Shown in pieces: positions 8,726 to 18,920 of a stretch of DNA of 64,000 nucleotides; positions within the stretch are counted from its first letter, which is position 1; each line of letters starts with the position of its first letter. Where the stretch lies: contig OZ244590.1 of the NCBI GenBank assembly GCA_965218205.1, positions 1,364,001-1,428,000 on the forward strand. Direction: 5' to 3'. Below the pieces are notes generated by a model. The model was given only the letters and a program-made list of their open reading frames with translations. It made no database searches and had not been told where the DNA came from. This DNA is from CBDDCA01 sp965218205. GTDB taxonomy: Bacteria; Spirochaetota; Spirochaetia; WTKD01; G963693115. The position numbers were made by a program, and so were the translations under genes.

Positions 8726-11700
8726 CTATTTAGAAGATGGTCCTTTATAGGGTCCTCCTGCCCAATCTGGGTCCATCTTTCTTGAATATAATGCAGTACC
8801 AACAAATGCATTTGTCGCAATAACCTTTTTTGATCCAAAATGATCTTTCCATTCATAGAGATCTCTATCAAAACTTGTTGCTCCAACAAACATCTGAAAC
8901 ATATTAGTAAGACTGCTGACATCCCAACCTGCTATATTTATATCAAACCTATGATTTTGCCAAAACATATGTTTCATATTTGTAACCTTACTTACATTCC
9001 AGCCTGATATATTTTGCCTAAATGGCCGATATTGCAAACCATAGGATGAAAACATATGTTCCATATTCGTAACATTACTTACATCCCAGCCTCCTATACG
9101 ACTATTAAAATTTGTGCTTGCAAACATAGCACTCATATCTGTCACCTTACCTGTCTTCCAACCTGCTATATTTCCAGTAAAATTCGATTGTTGAAACATA
9201 CTACTCATATTTGTAACATTACTCACATTCCACCTTGATATATCCCCATTAAAATTCGATTCCTTAAACATACCACTCATATTTGTAACACTACTTACAT
9301 CCCAGTTTGATATATCCTTATTAAATACTGATTCCCGAAACATACCTCTCATATTTGTAACATTACTAACATTCCAGCCTGATATATCCTTATTAAACTT
9401 TGAATTATAAAACATATTATACATTAATCTCACATTATCTACCTTCCATTTCGATATATCCCCCCTAAATGTTGTATTACGAAACATGCTACTCATATCT
9501 GTAACATTACTCACATCCCAACTCGATATATCTCCCCTAAATGATGATGTATGAAACATACCTCCCATATTTGTAACATTACTAACATTCCAACTCGATA
9601 TATCTTGATTAAATGGTGAATAAAAAAACATGTTACTCATATCTGTTACTTTATTTACCTTCCAGTCTGATATATCGCCATTAAATTGCGATTCATAAAA
9701 CATATTACCCATATTTGTTACTTTATCTACCTTCCAGTCTGATATATCGCCATTAAATTGCGATTCACGGAACATCCAATGCATCTGTTCTACAGAACTT
9801 ACATCCCAGCCCGATATATCTCCAGTAAACCGCGATTTATAAAACATACCTTGCATATATCTCACATTACTTACATCCCATTGCGATATATCGCCATTAA
9901 ATTGAGTCTCCTTAAACATATCTTGCATATCTCTCACATTACTCACATTCCACCTTGATATATCCCCATTAAAATTTCTCAGAAAAGGATCGTTAAATAC
10001 CCCACTCATATCATCAATATTCCCTGTATATATAACATTCAAATCTGCTCTATTATCATCAACGGTCCCATCGTTATTAGTATCTACCAACTGCTTTATT
10101 ACTTTTAGCAATTCTGCTTTATTCATAGGTCGATATTGATATATCCAGCTTGGTATTTTATCATCAGGTATACTAGTATTATTAAATATATATGGTATTT
10201 TTATTTTCCTTCCTGCTACATGCTCTCCCCATGCTTCCAAATCTTGATTAAACGCTGTTGCTCCATAAAACATATATGCCATAGTATCTACAGCATCAAC
10301 TGCCCACCTTTCTATATTTTGATTAAAGGCAGTTGCCTTGTAAAACATACCATCAGTATTGGTAACTTTCTTTACATTCCAACGTAATACATCACCATTA
10401 AATTGCGAAGTATGAAACATTTCTTGCATATCGGTAACAGCACCTACATCCCAGACTGATACATCTCCAGTAAATTGCGATGCACGAAACATATTACTCA
10501 TATTTGTTACTTTGCTTACCTTCCAGTTTGATATATTGCCATTAAATTGCGATTCACGAAACATCCAGTGCATCTGTTCTACAGAACTTACATCCCAACC
10601 CGATATATCGCTATTAAACTGCGATTTATAAAACATACCTTGCATATATCTCACACTACTTACATCCCAACCCGATATATCGCCATTAAATTGACTCTCC
10701 TTAAACATATCTTGCATATATCGCACATTACTTACATCCCAGCCTGATATATCTCCAGTAAAGCTCCTCAAGGCATTATCATAAAATACCCCCCCCATAT
10801 CTGTTATGAACCCTGTATATATTCCATTCAAGTCTGCGTTATTTCCATTTGATGCTACCAACGCTTTTATATTTGCTATCAAAGCATTCTTTGTTTTTGG
10901 ATAATATGCATATGTGCTACTAGCGTCCTGTATATGTATAGTAAACTCTTTTGTAAGCCTTTTTCCTGCATAATCACCAGTCCCTGTAAACACAATTATA
11001 TATTTTCTCAGTGCAAGTGCTTTTGTAGGAGTTCCGCTTATCAATCCACTCGCTCCACTCGCTACACTTCCTTCACTAAATGTCAAGCCTGTGTCTGCAG
11101 TAAAAGTACTTGGCACTATACTATAGTCCCCTGTTGCATTAAATGCTGAAACTCCAGTATTACTGAGCGTAATACTAATGTTTTGCTGCCCTTTTACCAT
11201 AATAAATAATGAAGCAACATTGCCTTCATATGTCTGTGATATGCTATACAACCAGCTTGGTATGTTACTATCAGAGACATTAGCATTGGTAAATATATTT
11301 CCTTTAGCCACTGTTCTTCCTACTATATGCTCTCCCCAGTCTTCTAAATCTTGATTAAACGATGTTGCACCATTAAACATATTCTCCAACGTAGTTACGT
11401 CACTTACATCCCACCCTGATATATTCTGATTAAAAGCTGTTGCTCCTCGAAACATACTCCCCATATATTCAACATTATGTACATTCCATTGCGATATATC
11501 TCCATTAAACAATGAATTACGAAACATACTCCCCATATCCCAAACATTACTTACATCCCAATCCGATATATCTTGATTAAATGACGAATTAATAAACATG
11601 CGCTCCATATTCAAAACATTACCTACCTTCCACTTTGATATATCTCCATTAAATTTTGTACCATAAAACATATTTTTCATATTACCAACACTACTTACAT

Positions 11701-14700
11701 CCCAACCTGATATATCCCCAGTAAATGGCGTTTGAGAAAACATGGCTTCCATAGTGGTAACACTACTTACATCCCAACCTGATATATCCCCATTAAATGG
11801 CGATCGAGAAAACATAAAGTGCATAAGCGTAACATTACCGACATCCCATTCCGATATATCTCCAGTAAATTTCGATTGATAAAACATTGTTCGCATAGTA
11901 GTAACTTTACTTACATCCCAATCCGATATATCTCCAGTAAATGACGAATCATAAAACATTGTTCGCATAGTAGTAACTTTACTTACATCCCATTCCGATA
12001 TATCCCCATTAAAATTTTTAAAATCACCATAACTACTAAATAAAGCACGCATATCTGTAATATTCCCCGTATAGATGACATTCAAATCGGCACTGTTATC
12101 ATTAGGACTCCCATCATCATTAGTATCCATCACATCCTGTATTGCTGCTATCAACTCTGTTTTATTGGTAGGAGAATAACTATACTTTCCTGCTGCTACT
12201 GCCATGATAAATGGTATCTCATAGCTCTTGCTTGCATAGTCTCCTGTTCCACTAAAGGACAGTGTATAGCTTTTTGCACTTTGTACTTTAGTTGGACTCC
12301 CACTTATAGCTCCTGTACTTGCATCTAAGCTAAGTCCTATATCTGTTATGCTCGGAGAGATAGTAAAAGTTCCCACTGCCGTAGTAGGCAACTTCTTACT
12401 TACTGTTATTACCCCATTTGCTTCTATGGCTTTGCCTACAAAGCCACTTATAGTACTGCTTTCGGTCCCACCAACAGTAATCACAAAATCGTAGAGCCAT
12501 GTAGGTATGTTTTTATCAGAGAGTATCACTCCACTGTTATCTGCTGTATTGAATATTTTATCTGTAGTTACCGATCTTCCTGCTATATGCTCTCCCCATG
12601 CTTCTAAATCCTCATCAAAGGCTGTTGCTGCTTGAAACATTGACTCCATAGTAGTAACAGCATCAACTGCCCACCTTGATATATCTTGATTAAATGCTCC
12701 TGTTTCACTAAACATCTGCTTCATAGTCGCTACCTTGCTTACATTCCAATAGGATATGTCTTGATTAAATGCTGTATTCTTATAAAACAGTAATTCCATA
12801 TCGGTAACATTAAGAACATCCCATAGAGTTATGTCTTTGTTATACGCTGTTTCTCGAAACATCTCATTCATAGTTGTTACATTACTTACATCCCAGCCCG
12901 ATATATCCCCAGCATATGATGATTTCTTAAACATATCATTCATGTCTGTAACATTCCCTACATCCCAACTTGTTATGTCTCCATTTTCCCCTGTAAACTT
13001 CGATTCCTCAAACATACTATCCATCGTAGTTACTTTACTTACATCCCAGCCTGATATATCGCCATTAAAATTTCTCAAGGCACTCTCATTAAATATCCCA
13101 CTCATATCTGTTATATACCCTGTATATATGACATTCAAATCGGCACTGTTATTATCAGGGTTACCATCTCCATCAGCATCTGCTGCCATCACCGTTTTTA
13201 TATTTGCTATCAAATCTGCTTTTGTCTTAGGGGTATATGTATAAGAACTCACATCCTGTATCGTGAGAGTGAGAGTAGTACTTTTTTGCCTGCCAACATA
13301 CCCTCCATTTCCTGTAAAGGTTATGGTATACTCTTTTGTAGCCAATGCTACCGTAGGATCACCACTTATCTCTCCAGTTGTTGTATCAAATGTCAATCCT
13401 GTATCTGTAGTAAATGTATTAGGTACTATACTGTAGTTTCCTGTTGCTGCTTTCGGTGTTTTGTCAACAGATAGAACAATACTGCTATCACTCGTAGTAA
13501 ACACTTTCTTATTTACTGTAACGCCTGTATCTTTGTACACAAGAGTATATACCCATGATGGAATTTTTACATCAGGCAAATGAGAAAATATACCTGTTAT
13601 ATTCAGTGGTTTTCCTGATTCTGTTATCTCTGGTATATGCTCTCCCCATGCTTCTAAATCTTGATCAAACGATATTGCACCATTAAACATCTTCTCCATA
13701 GTAGTGACTTTCTCAACATTCCAGCCTGATATATTTTGATTAAAGAATTTTGCTTGTCTAAACATGTTCTTCATCTGTGTAACATCACGCACATCCCATT
13801 TCGATATATCTCCAGTAAATTGCGATTGATAAAACATGGCTTCCATAGTGGTAACATTACTTACATCCCAATCCGATATATCTCCAGTAAATTGCGAAAG
13901 CCAAAACATGCCATGCATATCCTTCACATTACTTACCTTCCACCTTGATATATCTCCATTAAATTGCGAATCATAAAACATAGATGCCATAGCGGTAACA
14001 TTACTTACATCCCAATTCGATATATCTCCAGTAAATTGCGAATTCCAAAACATATATTTCATGTCACCAACACTACTTACATCCCACCCTGATATATCCC
14101 CATTAAATGGCGTTCCAAAAAACATGGCTTCCATAGTGGTAACATTACTTACATCCCAACTTGATATATCCCCATTAAATGGCGATCGATAAAACATATA
14201 GTGCATAAGCGTAACATTACCGACATCCCATTCCGATATATCTCCATTAAATTGCGATTGATAAAACATTGTTCGCATAGTAGTAACATTGCTTACATCC
14301 CATTTTGATATATCTCCATTAAATTGCGATTGATAAAACATTGTTCGCATAGTAGTAACATTACTTACATCCCATTCCGATATATCCCCATTAAAATTTT
14401 TCAAATCACCATAACTACTAAATAAAGCACGCATATCTGTAATATTCCCCGTATAGATAACATTCAAGTCTGCTTTATTGTCATCTGGCACCCCATCACC
14501 ATTTATATCCATTACCTTTTTTATCGCTTGTATCAACTCTGTTTTATTAATAGGGAAATATGCATATTTCCCTTGATTAGCCTTTACCTCTAATGAAAAA
14601 GGGATAGCAAGACTCTTGCCTTGAAACTTAGCATCTCCAGTAAAAGTAATGGTATATGCTTTTTTATTCAATTCTTTTGTTACTATTCCTTTTATTGTTC

Positions 14701-16440
14701 CTTCTTGTGCATCAAACGATAATCCTGTATCTGCGGTAAATGTATTGGGCTCTATACTATATCGTCCTGTCGCATTTGATGGAAATTGCTTTTTAATCCT
14801 CACTACTATGTTTTGATATTGCAGTACAGTAAGATCGTTTATGCTTGTTCCTTGATATAACACATCAAACACATATACCCATGTAGGTATCTTTTCATCA
14901 GACACACTAGAACTATCAAATATATTTGTTTTGTTTACTGTCCTTCCTGCTATATGCTCTCCCCATGCTTCCAAATCTTGATCAAATGCTTTTGAATTTT
15001 GAAACATTGATTGCATAGTAATGACACTATCAACAGCCCAACCTGATATGTCTTGATTAAATACACTTGTATAAGCAAACATACCTTCCATACTTTTAAC
15101 ATTACTTACATCCCAGCCTGATATATTTCCATTAAATTTCGGACCAGCAAACATCCAATACATATTTGTAACATTACTCACATCCCACTTTGACATATCC
15201 CCAGTAAATTGCGAATCACGAAACATATTACTCATATCTCTTACGTTAGCCACACTCCAACTTGATATATCTCCAGTAAATTGCGATTCACGAAACATAT
15301 TATTCATATCTCTTACATTACTCACATCCCAGCTTGATATGTCTCCAGTAAATTGCGAATCATAAAACATACCTTCCATATTTTTAACATTACTTACATC
15401 CCAGCCTGATATATTTCCATTAAAATTTGATGCCTTAAACATGTTGTCCATATATCTTGCATTACTTACATCCCATTTCGATATATCGCCATTAAAATGT
15501 TTCAACATACTATCATTAAATACACCACTTAGGTTAGTAATAGCACTTACATCAATGTGATTGAGATCTGCTGTAGCATTATCAATAATGCCATTCCCAT
15601 CAGCATCTACTATCACTTTTATGAGTGCTATCAGCTCTGCTTTTGACTTAGGTTGTGTTGAATAATCCTTCACTGATACCGATAAAGCTGCTTCGACATT
15701 TTTATTTACTGCTTTATCAAACTCTCCTGTCCCATTAAACGTAACAGTAAATCTATGCGGGCTTCCCTTTGTTATCGTCCTAAGTTCTCCTGCGTTTGCT
15801 GTTATTGTTCCTGTTGTACTATCAAAATTCATCCCTGTTGGGAGTGCATCTCTTCCTTCTAATACTGGCTTCAATGTAAATGTCCCTGTTGTTGTTACTG
15901 GCCACCGAGTGATAGACACATTCACTGCTCGCCCTACTATTGCTACTACTACCTTTGGCTCTAGCAGCACCTCTAATGTAAGCCATCTTGGTTCTTCAGT
16001 AACCCCCGAATTCTTAAATACATCTGTACTCACTTTACTTACCGCAGGGTCTACTGCCCATGGTTTTAGATCCTGAGTAAAGGCCGTTGTTCCTTCAAAC
16101 ATGCTGTTAATCTGTTTTACATTACTTACATCCCAGCCTGATATATCCGCATTAAATGATGTCGCTCCCTTAAACATATTGTTCATGTTTGTTACTTTGC
16201 TTACATCCCACCTTGATATACCTCCACGAAACCCTGTCACTCCTTCAAACATACCACTCATATTTGTTACATGGCCTACATCCCACTTTGATACATTTCC
16301 ACTAAAGGTAGGAAACTGCACAAACAAATTACTCATATCAGCAACTTTACTTACATCTATATCGTTTAAGTCTGCTGCCTTGTCTTTACTTAATCGCTCA
16401 GATATAAGCTGTAATAATTGCGACTTTGAACTAGGCTGTA
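8726..16440 (-). repeat. Seven-module internal repeat array of the lipoprotein gene
   Basis: Module starts, read from the recurring NKTELI/TKADLI segment, are near 16440, 15650, 14550, 13230, 12168, 10901 and 10127, giving lengths of about 0.77-1.4 kb. Modules 3 and 5 share long near-identical runs (from the SSYGD segment through the GNVTLMH and SSVTTMEAMF units). Modules 6 and 7 share the VRYMQGMFYKS / VEQMHWMFRESQF block. This looks like segmental duplication inside the gene. Module 6 lacks the Ig domain and runs straight into module 7. Confidence 0.8.
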
Positions 16441-16579
16441 CCTTTCCTCCTCCACCACCAGGAGAGGTTCCTCCACCAGAGGATCCTCCTCCTCCTGGAT
16501 CTTCACATCCCAATAGTACTGCTAGTATCAATAGTAGTATTACACCCTTGCTGTGTATAAAAAAATTATTTTTTCTCAT
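8726..16579 (-). CDS. Giant BspA-like (DUF285) modular surface lipoprotein
   Basis: Encodes 2617 residues. The start has AAGGAG 5 bp upstream and a lipoprotein signal: basic MRKNNFF, a hydrophobic stretch and the lipobox LLGC at about residue 25, followed by a Gly/Ser-rich linker. The rest is seven modules. Each opens with a helical segment ending in ADLN. It continues with a run of about 25-residue DUF285/BspA repeats of the type GDISGWDVSNVTNMxxMF, about 64 in all by hand count (4, 8, 11, 7, 10, 8, 16). In modules 1-5 an Ig-like domain of the putative-Ig type follows (for example YSIVPNTFTADTGLTF). Modules 2, 3, 4, 5 and 7 carry a DxDxDG-like loop before ADLN. BspA-type repeats are known in adhesins of host-associated bacteria. 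Surface display and adhesion are inferred. Confidence 0.88.
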   Translation of the reverse strand: MRKNNFFIHSKGVILLLILAVLLGCEDPGGGGSSGGGTSPGGGGGKVQPSSKSQLLQLISERLSKDKAADLNDIDVSKVADMSNLFVQFPTFSGNVSKWDVGHVTNMSGMFEGVTGFRGGISRWDVSKVTNMNNMFKGATSFNADISGWDVSNVKQINSMFEGTTAFTQDLKPWAVDPAVSKVSTDVFKNSGVTEEPRWLTLEVLLEPKVVVAIVGRAVNVSITRWPVTTTGTFTLKPVLEGRDALPTGMNFDSTTGTITANAGELRTITKGSPHRFTVTFNGTGEFDKAVNKNVEAALSVSVKDYSTQPKSKAELIALIKVIVDADGNGIIDNATADLNHIDVSAITNLSGVFNDSMLKHFNGDISKWDVSNARYMDNMFKASNFNGNISGWDVSNVKNMEGMFYDSQFTGDISSWDVSNVRDMNNMFRESQFTGDISSWSVANVRDMSNMFRDSQFTGDMSKWDVSNVTNMYWMFAGPKFNGNISGWDVSNVKSMEGMFAYTSVFNQDISGWAVDSVITMQSMFQNSKAFDQDLEAWGEHIAGRTVNKTNIFDSSSVSDEKIPTWVYVFDVLYQGTSINDLTVLQYQNIVVRIKKQFPSNATGRYSIEPNTFTADTGLSFDAQEGTIKGIVTKELNKKAYTITFTGDAKFQGKSLAIPFSLEVKANQGKYAYFPINKTELIQAIKKVMDINGDGVPDDNKADLNVIYTGNITDMRALFSSYGDLKNFNGDISEWDVSNVTTMRTMFYQSQFNGDISKWDVSNVTTMRTMFYQSQFNGDISEWDVGNVTLMHYMFYRSPFNGDISSWDVSNVTTMEAMFFGTPFNGDISGWDVSSVGDMKYMFWNSQFTGDISNWDVSNVTAMASMFYDSQFNGDISRWKVSNVKDMHGMFWLSQFTGDISDWDVSNVTTMEAMFYQSQFTGDISKWDVRDVTQMKNMFRQAKFFNQNISGWNVEKVTTMEKMFNGAISFDQDLEAWGEHIPEITESGKPLNITGIFSHLPDVKIPSWVYTLVYKDTGVTVNKKVFTTSDSSIVLSVDKTPKAATGNYSIVPNTFTTDTGLTFDTTTGEISGDPTVALATKEYTITFTGNGGYVGRQKSTTLTLTIQDVSSYTYTPKTKADLIANIKTVMAADADGDGNPDNNSADLNVIYTGYITDMSGIFNESALRNFNGDISGWDVSKVTTMDSMFEESKFTGENGDITSWDVGNVTDMNDMFKKSSYAGDISGWDVSNVTTMNEMFRETAYNKDITLWDVLNVTDMELLFYKNTAFNQDISYWNVSKVATMKQMFSETGAFNQDISRWAVDAVTTMESMFQAATAFDEDLEAWGEHIAGRSVTTDKIFNTADNSGVILSDKNIPTWLYDFVITVGGTESSTISGFVGKAIEANGVITVSKKLPTTAVGTFTISPSITDIGLSLDASTGAISGSPTKVQSAKSYTLSFSGTGDYASKSYEIPFIMAVAAGKYSYSPTNKTELIAAIQDVMDTNDDGSPNDNSADLNVIYTGNITDMRALFSSYGDFKNFNGDISEWDVSKVTTMRTMFYDSSFTGDISDWDVSKVTTMRTMFYQSKFTGDISEWDVGNVTLMHFMFSRSPFNGDISGWDVSSVTTMEAMFSQTPFTGDISGWDVSSVGNMKNMFYGTKFNGDISKWKVGNVLNMERMFINSSFNQDISDWDVSNVWDMGSMFRNSLFNGDISQWNVHNVEYMGSMFRGATAFNQNISGWDVSDVTTLENMFNGATSFNQDLEDWGEHIVGRTVAKGNIFTNANVSDSNIPSWLYSISQTYEGNVASLFIMVKGQQNISITLSNTGVSAFNATGDYSIVPSTFTADTGLTFSEGSVASGASGLISGTPTKALALRKYIIVFTGTGDYAGKRLTKEFTIHIQDASSTYAYYPKTKNALIANIKALVASNGNNADLNGIYTGFITDMGGVFYDNALRSFTGDISGWDVSNVRYMQDMFKESQFNGDISGWDVSSVRYMQGMFYKSQFNSDISGWDVSSVEQMHWMFRESQFNGNISNWKVSKVTNMSNMFRASQFTGDVSVWDVGAVTDMQEMFHTSQFNGDVLRWNVKKVTNTDGMFYKATAFNQNIERWAVDAVDTMAYMFYGATAFNQDLEAWGEHVAGRKIKIPYIFNNTSIPDDKIPSWIYQYRPMNKAELLKVIKQLVDTNNDGTVDDNRADLNVIYTGNIDDMSGVFNDPFLRNFNGDISRWNVSNVRDMQDMFKETQFNGDISQWDVSNVRYMQGMFYKSRFTGDISGWDVSSVEQMHWMFRESQFNGDISDWKVDKVTNMGNMFYESQFNGDISDWKVNKVTDMSNMFFYSPFNQDISSWNVSNVTNMGGMFHTSSFRGDISSWDVSNVTDMSSMFRNTTFRGDISKWKVDNVRLMYNMFYNSKFNKDISGWNVSNVTNMRGMFRESVFNKDISNWDVSSVTNMSGMFKESNFNGDISRWNVSNVTNMSSMFQQSNFTGNIAGWKTGKVTDMSAMFASTNFNSRIGGWDVSNVTNMEHMFSSYGLQYRPFRQNISGWNVSKVTNMKHMFWQNHRFDINIAGWDVSSLTNMFQMFVGATSFDRDLYEWKDHFGSKKVIATNAFVGTALYSRKMDPDWAGGPYKGPSSK

Positions 16580-16620
16580 ATGTATCTCCTTACTTTTTTC
16601 AAAAATAGTAGATATTACAT

Positions 16621-16649
16621 ATAATAAACTATATTACATAATATTACAA
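16621..16649 (-). promoter_or_regulatory. Candidate promoter of the giant lipoprotein gene
   Basis: Minus-strand TTGTAA (16649-16644), a 17-bp spacer and TATTAT (16626-16621) give a predicted leader of about 35 nt before the start at 16579. It suggests the gene is transcribed independently of the GDYXXLXY gene upstream. Confidence 0.45.
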
Positions 16650-16689
16650 TACCTTTTTTTTCTCTTATCATGAGTTCAAGGAACACATA

Positions 16690-17277
16690 CTACTTATAGA
16701 TACTCTGTTCTTCTACAGCTTCATCAATGGAAATACCATCAAAATATACCCCCTTAATCCTCGCTTTTCCATCTCTTATAAAAATACTAGCATATACTTC
16801 TTTGCTTTTCTGATATAACTGCTCTGCTATTTGAACTTCATCTTCGTTCATATACCAGCTGGTAATAGGAAACACAATATTACTATAACTCTCTCTCTCT
16901 TCTGGTAGATATGGACGACTATCAATAATAGTCTTTAAGAAATCTTTAGTATGTTCAGGGCATTCTGTTTCTACCAAAGACAAAGATGCAAAGCCATCCT
17001 CAGCTACATCATATTGTACATACACTGAAGTTCCTGCCTCATAGGGAGCAGAATGATAATAAGTAATGGCTCTTTCATCATAATTAAGATACAAGTATTT
17101 TCCACGAAAAACATCAGAAGGATCTTTTACAACCAGCTTAAATTTATACTCTGTACCGTTTTGTAACACAGAAACACTAGAGAGTACCATAAAAAGTACA
17201 ACCCCTAATTGTAAAAAGGAACACAGAATAAAGAACAATACTTTCATTATTTTCTTATTAACATTTTTCATCATCAT
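16690..17277 (-). CDS. GDYXXLXY-domain membrane-anchored protein
   Basis: Encodes 195 residues. One hydrophobic segment (about residues 10-33) probably acts as a membrane anchor or signal. The body has the GDYXXLXY hallmark in the form KDPSDVFRGKYLYLNYDERA (about 47-66), then beta-rich sequence. The biochemical role of this family is unknown. It follows the DUF2157 gene by 31 bp; this pairing recurs in bacteria, often with the two fused or adjacent, which supports a shared membrane complex. Three ATGs are in tandem at the start, so the exact first residue is uncertain, and the ribosome site is weak. Confidence 0.75.
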   Translation of the reverse strand: MMMKNVNKKIMKVLFFILCSFLQLGVVLFMVLSSVSVLQNGTEYKFKLVVKDPSDVFRGKYLYLNYDERAITYYHSAPYEAGTSVYVQYDVAEDGFASLSLVETECPEHTKDFLKTIIDSRPYLPEERESYSNIVFPITSWYMNEDEVQIAEQLYQKSKEVYASIFIRDGKARIKGVYFDGISIDEAVEEQSIYK

Positions 17278-17308
17278 ATCTCATATTAATATATTACAAA
17301 AGAATAAT

Positions 17309-18778
17309 TTATACCTCTTTGGCTATATGTCTTTCTTTTGCTCTTAGAAAAAATATATTGATTTGTAGAAATACTATACCCAATATAATAAACACTATTC
17401 CTCGAATAAAATAACTAAAATCTGTATTCAAAAACTGCTGTACTATCCATATACAAATAATGCATACAGAAAAATTGAGTTGCCGAATATTCACCACGCT
17501 ATGTTTTTTTACGGACTGTAACAACATGAACATAGCACTCATAAGAATAAGCACGTGAAAGATAACAGTGCTAATAGCATGTACTCTCATCATATACTGT
17601 TCGCCTACTCTTATTACTGCTTGATAGGCACTTTCTCGCATTATTAGAGCAACAAGAAACGACATACAAAGTATTGCAAAGAAATCAATGGAAACAAAAA
17701 TATTTTCTTTCTTCTTTTTATACATGGAACGAGATACAATAAAAATATGAGCTACTAACGACAAAACAAGAATGATACCCAAAAATACAATACTCTGTTG
17801 TGTTGCTTCTCTACTATGGTTATTATACATACTATAAAAATTAGAATCAATTACATAAAATGCCACTACAAGCATTCCAAACATACCTACTATTTTATAC
17901 GCATTCAATAGTACTCCTGTATATGAATATACCCTACTTCCAAATAAATATAGTATCTGAAAAAATAGACTATACCCAATAACCCACACGCTAGAAATGA
18001 TAAAATTTGCTGACTCTATCATTGAAAGTATCAACGATACCCCTAAGCAGCAAGCAATGACAATACCCCAATTTTGTATTGCTACAATAAAAGATACTCT
18101 TCTGAGAGAAACAATAGATTTTTGAAATTGAATATAAAAAGGAAGAGAAATAACAAGTGGAATAAGGTATACTAATATCTTCAATTTATATGCATTTGAG
18201 TAGTTGGAATAAAAAAACAATATATCGGTATCATAAAAAACATTTATCAAAAACCAAATGATAGAAACAATAAAAAACAAAGATAATGTAGGGCTACGAA
18301 AAATATACAAAACAGGAAGTATAAGCATAAGTACAATAAAAAGAAACTGAGAAAGATCTGCAGGAATATGATATATTTGAGAAATAAAGGCAATAGACGC
18401 ACCGAGGGAAAGCAATAAAAAACAAACGCTTCCTTCACGCCATGCAAAAGATTGCTTTTTTTGTATAAGGGTAACACCACACAGTATTTGTGCAGTAACT
18501 AAAAGTACAAAAGCAATAGATATTTTTGCTCCACGTGGTAATATATCCCAGTTATGAGCAAAAATAAGCACGATACCAACCCCAACACATAAAGCTCCAA
18601 ACACCGAAAATAATACAGTCAGTATAGTTCTCTTTTTGTCATGAATGCTTTGTAATGTACTGTCTGTCATCTCTTGTTCAGAATAATATGCTTGTATTGA
18701 TCTTGCAGTATCATTATCAATGACAGCAGCATCTACGAGCTTTTGAATATCAGCTTGCACACCTTTTTGATTGTACAT
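17309..18778 (-). CDS. DUF2157 multi-pass membrane protein
   Basis: Encodes 489 residues. The soluble N-terminus (about residues 1-55) has the DUF2157 look: DIQKLVDAAVIDNDTARSI, a tail that binds nothing known. It is followed by many hydrophobic helices beginning TILTVLFSVFGALCVGVGIVLI and continuing to the C-terminus, about 12 by eye. The ATG is preceded by AGGTGG. Function is unknown for the family. The GDYXXLXY gene follows closely on the same strand, and the two are probably one operon. The upstream boundary is tRNA-Leu on the same strand. Confidence 0.78.
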   Translation of the reverse strand: MYNQKGVQADIQKLVDAAVIDNDTARSIQAYYSEQEMTDSTLQSIHDKKRTILTVLFSVFGALCVGVGIVLIFAHNWDILPRGAKISIAFVLLVTAQILCGVTLIQKKQSFAWREGSVCFLLLSLGASIAFISQIYHIPADLSQFLFIVLMLILPVLYIFRSPTLSLFFIVSIIWFLINVFYDTDILFFYSNYSNAYKLKILVYLIPLVISLPFYIQFQKSIVSLRRVSFIVAIQNWGIVIACCLGVSLILSMIESANFIISSVWVIGYSLFFQILYLFGSRVYSYTGVLLNAYKIVGMFGMLVVAFYVIDSNFYSMYNNHSREATQQSIVFLGIILVLSLVAHIFIVSRSMYKKKKENIFVSIDFFAILCMSFLVALIMRESAYQAVIRVGEQYMMRVHAISTVIFHVLILMSAMFMLLQSVKKHSVVNIRQLNFSVCIICIWIVQQFLNTDFSYFIRGIVFIILGIVFLQINIFFLRAKERHIAKEV

Positions 18779-18837
18779 ATACCCACCTATAGTATTATAT
18801 TATAGATTGTAAAAAATATACTTTATAAACATAAAGT

Positions 18838-18920
18838 TGCGGTAGAAAGGACTTGAACCTTCACGACCTAGGGCCACTAGCCCCTCAAGCTAGCGTGTCT
18901 ACCAATTCCACCACTACCGC
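18838..18920 (-). tRNA. tRNA-Leu (anticodon GAG)
   Basis: An 83-nt tRNA with a perfect 7-bp acceptor stem GCGGTAG/CTACCGC and discriminator A. The D-arm contains TGGTAGAC, the anticodon stem CTAGC/GCTAG encloses the loop TTGAGGG (anticodon GAG, reading CUU/CUC), there is a variable arm of leucine type, and the T-arm is GGTTCAAGTCC. The 3' CCA is not encoded. Confidence 0.96.

Noticed and set aside
9056..13948. Several plus-strand ORFs with repeated words such as HISHITYIP opposite the giant lipoprotein gene
   Set aside because: They are the antisense of the DUF285 repeats, lack ribosome sites and repeat with the same period as the sense gene.
8726..16440. Regular repeats as a possible CRISPR array
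   Set aside because: Period is about 75 bp, in frame and coding throughout; units are diverged and there are no unique spacers.
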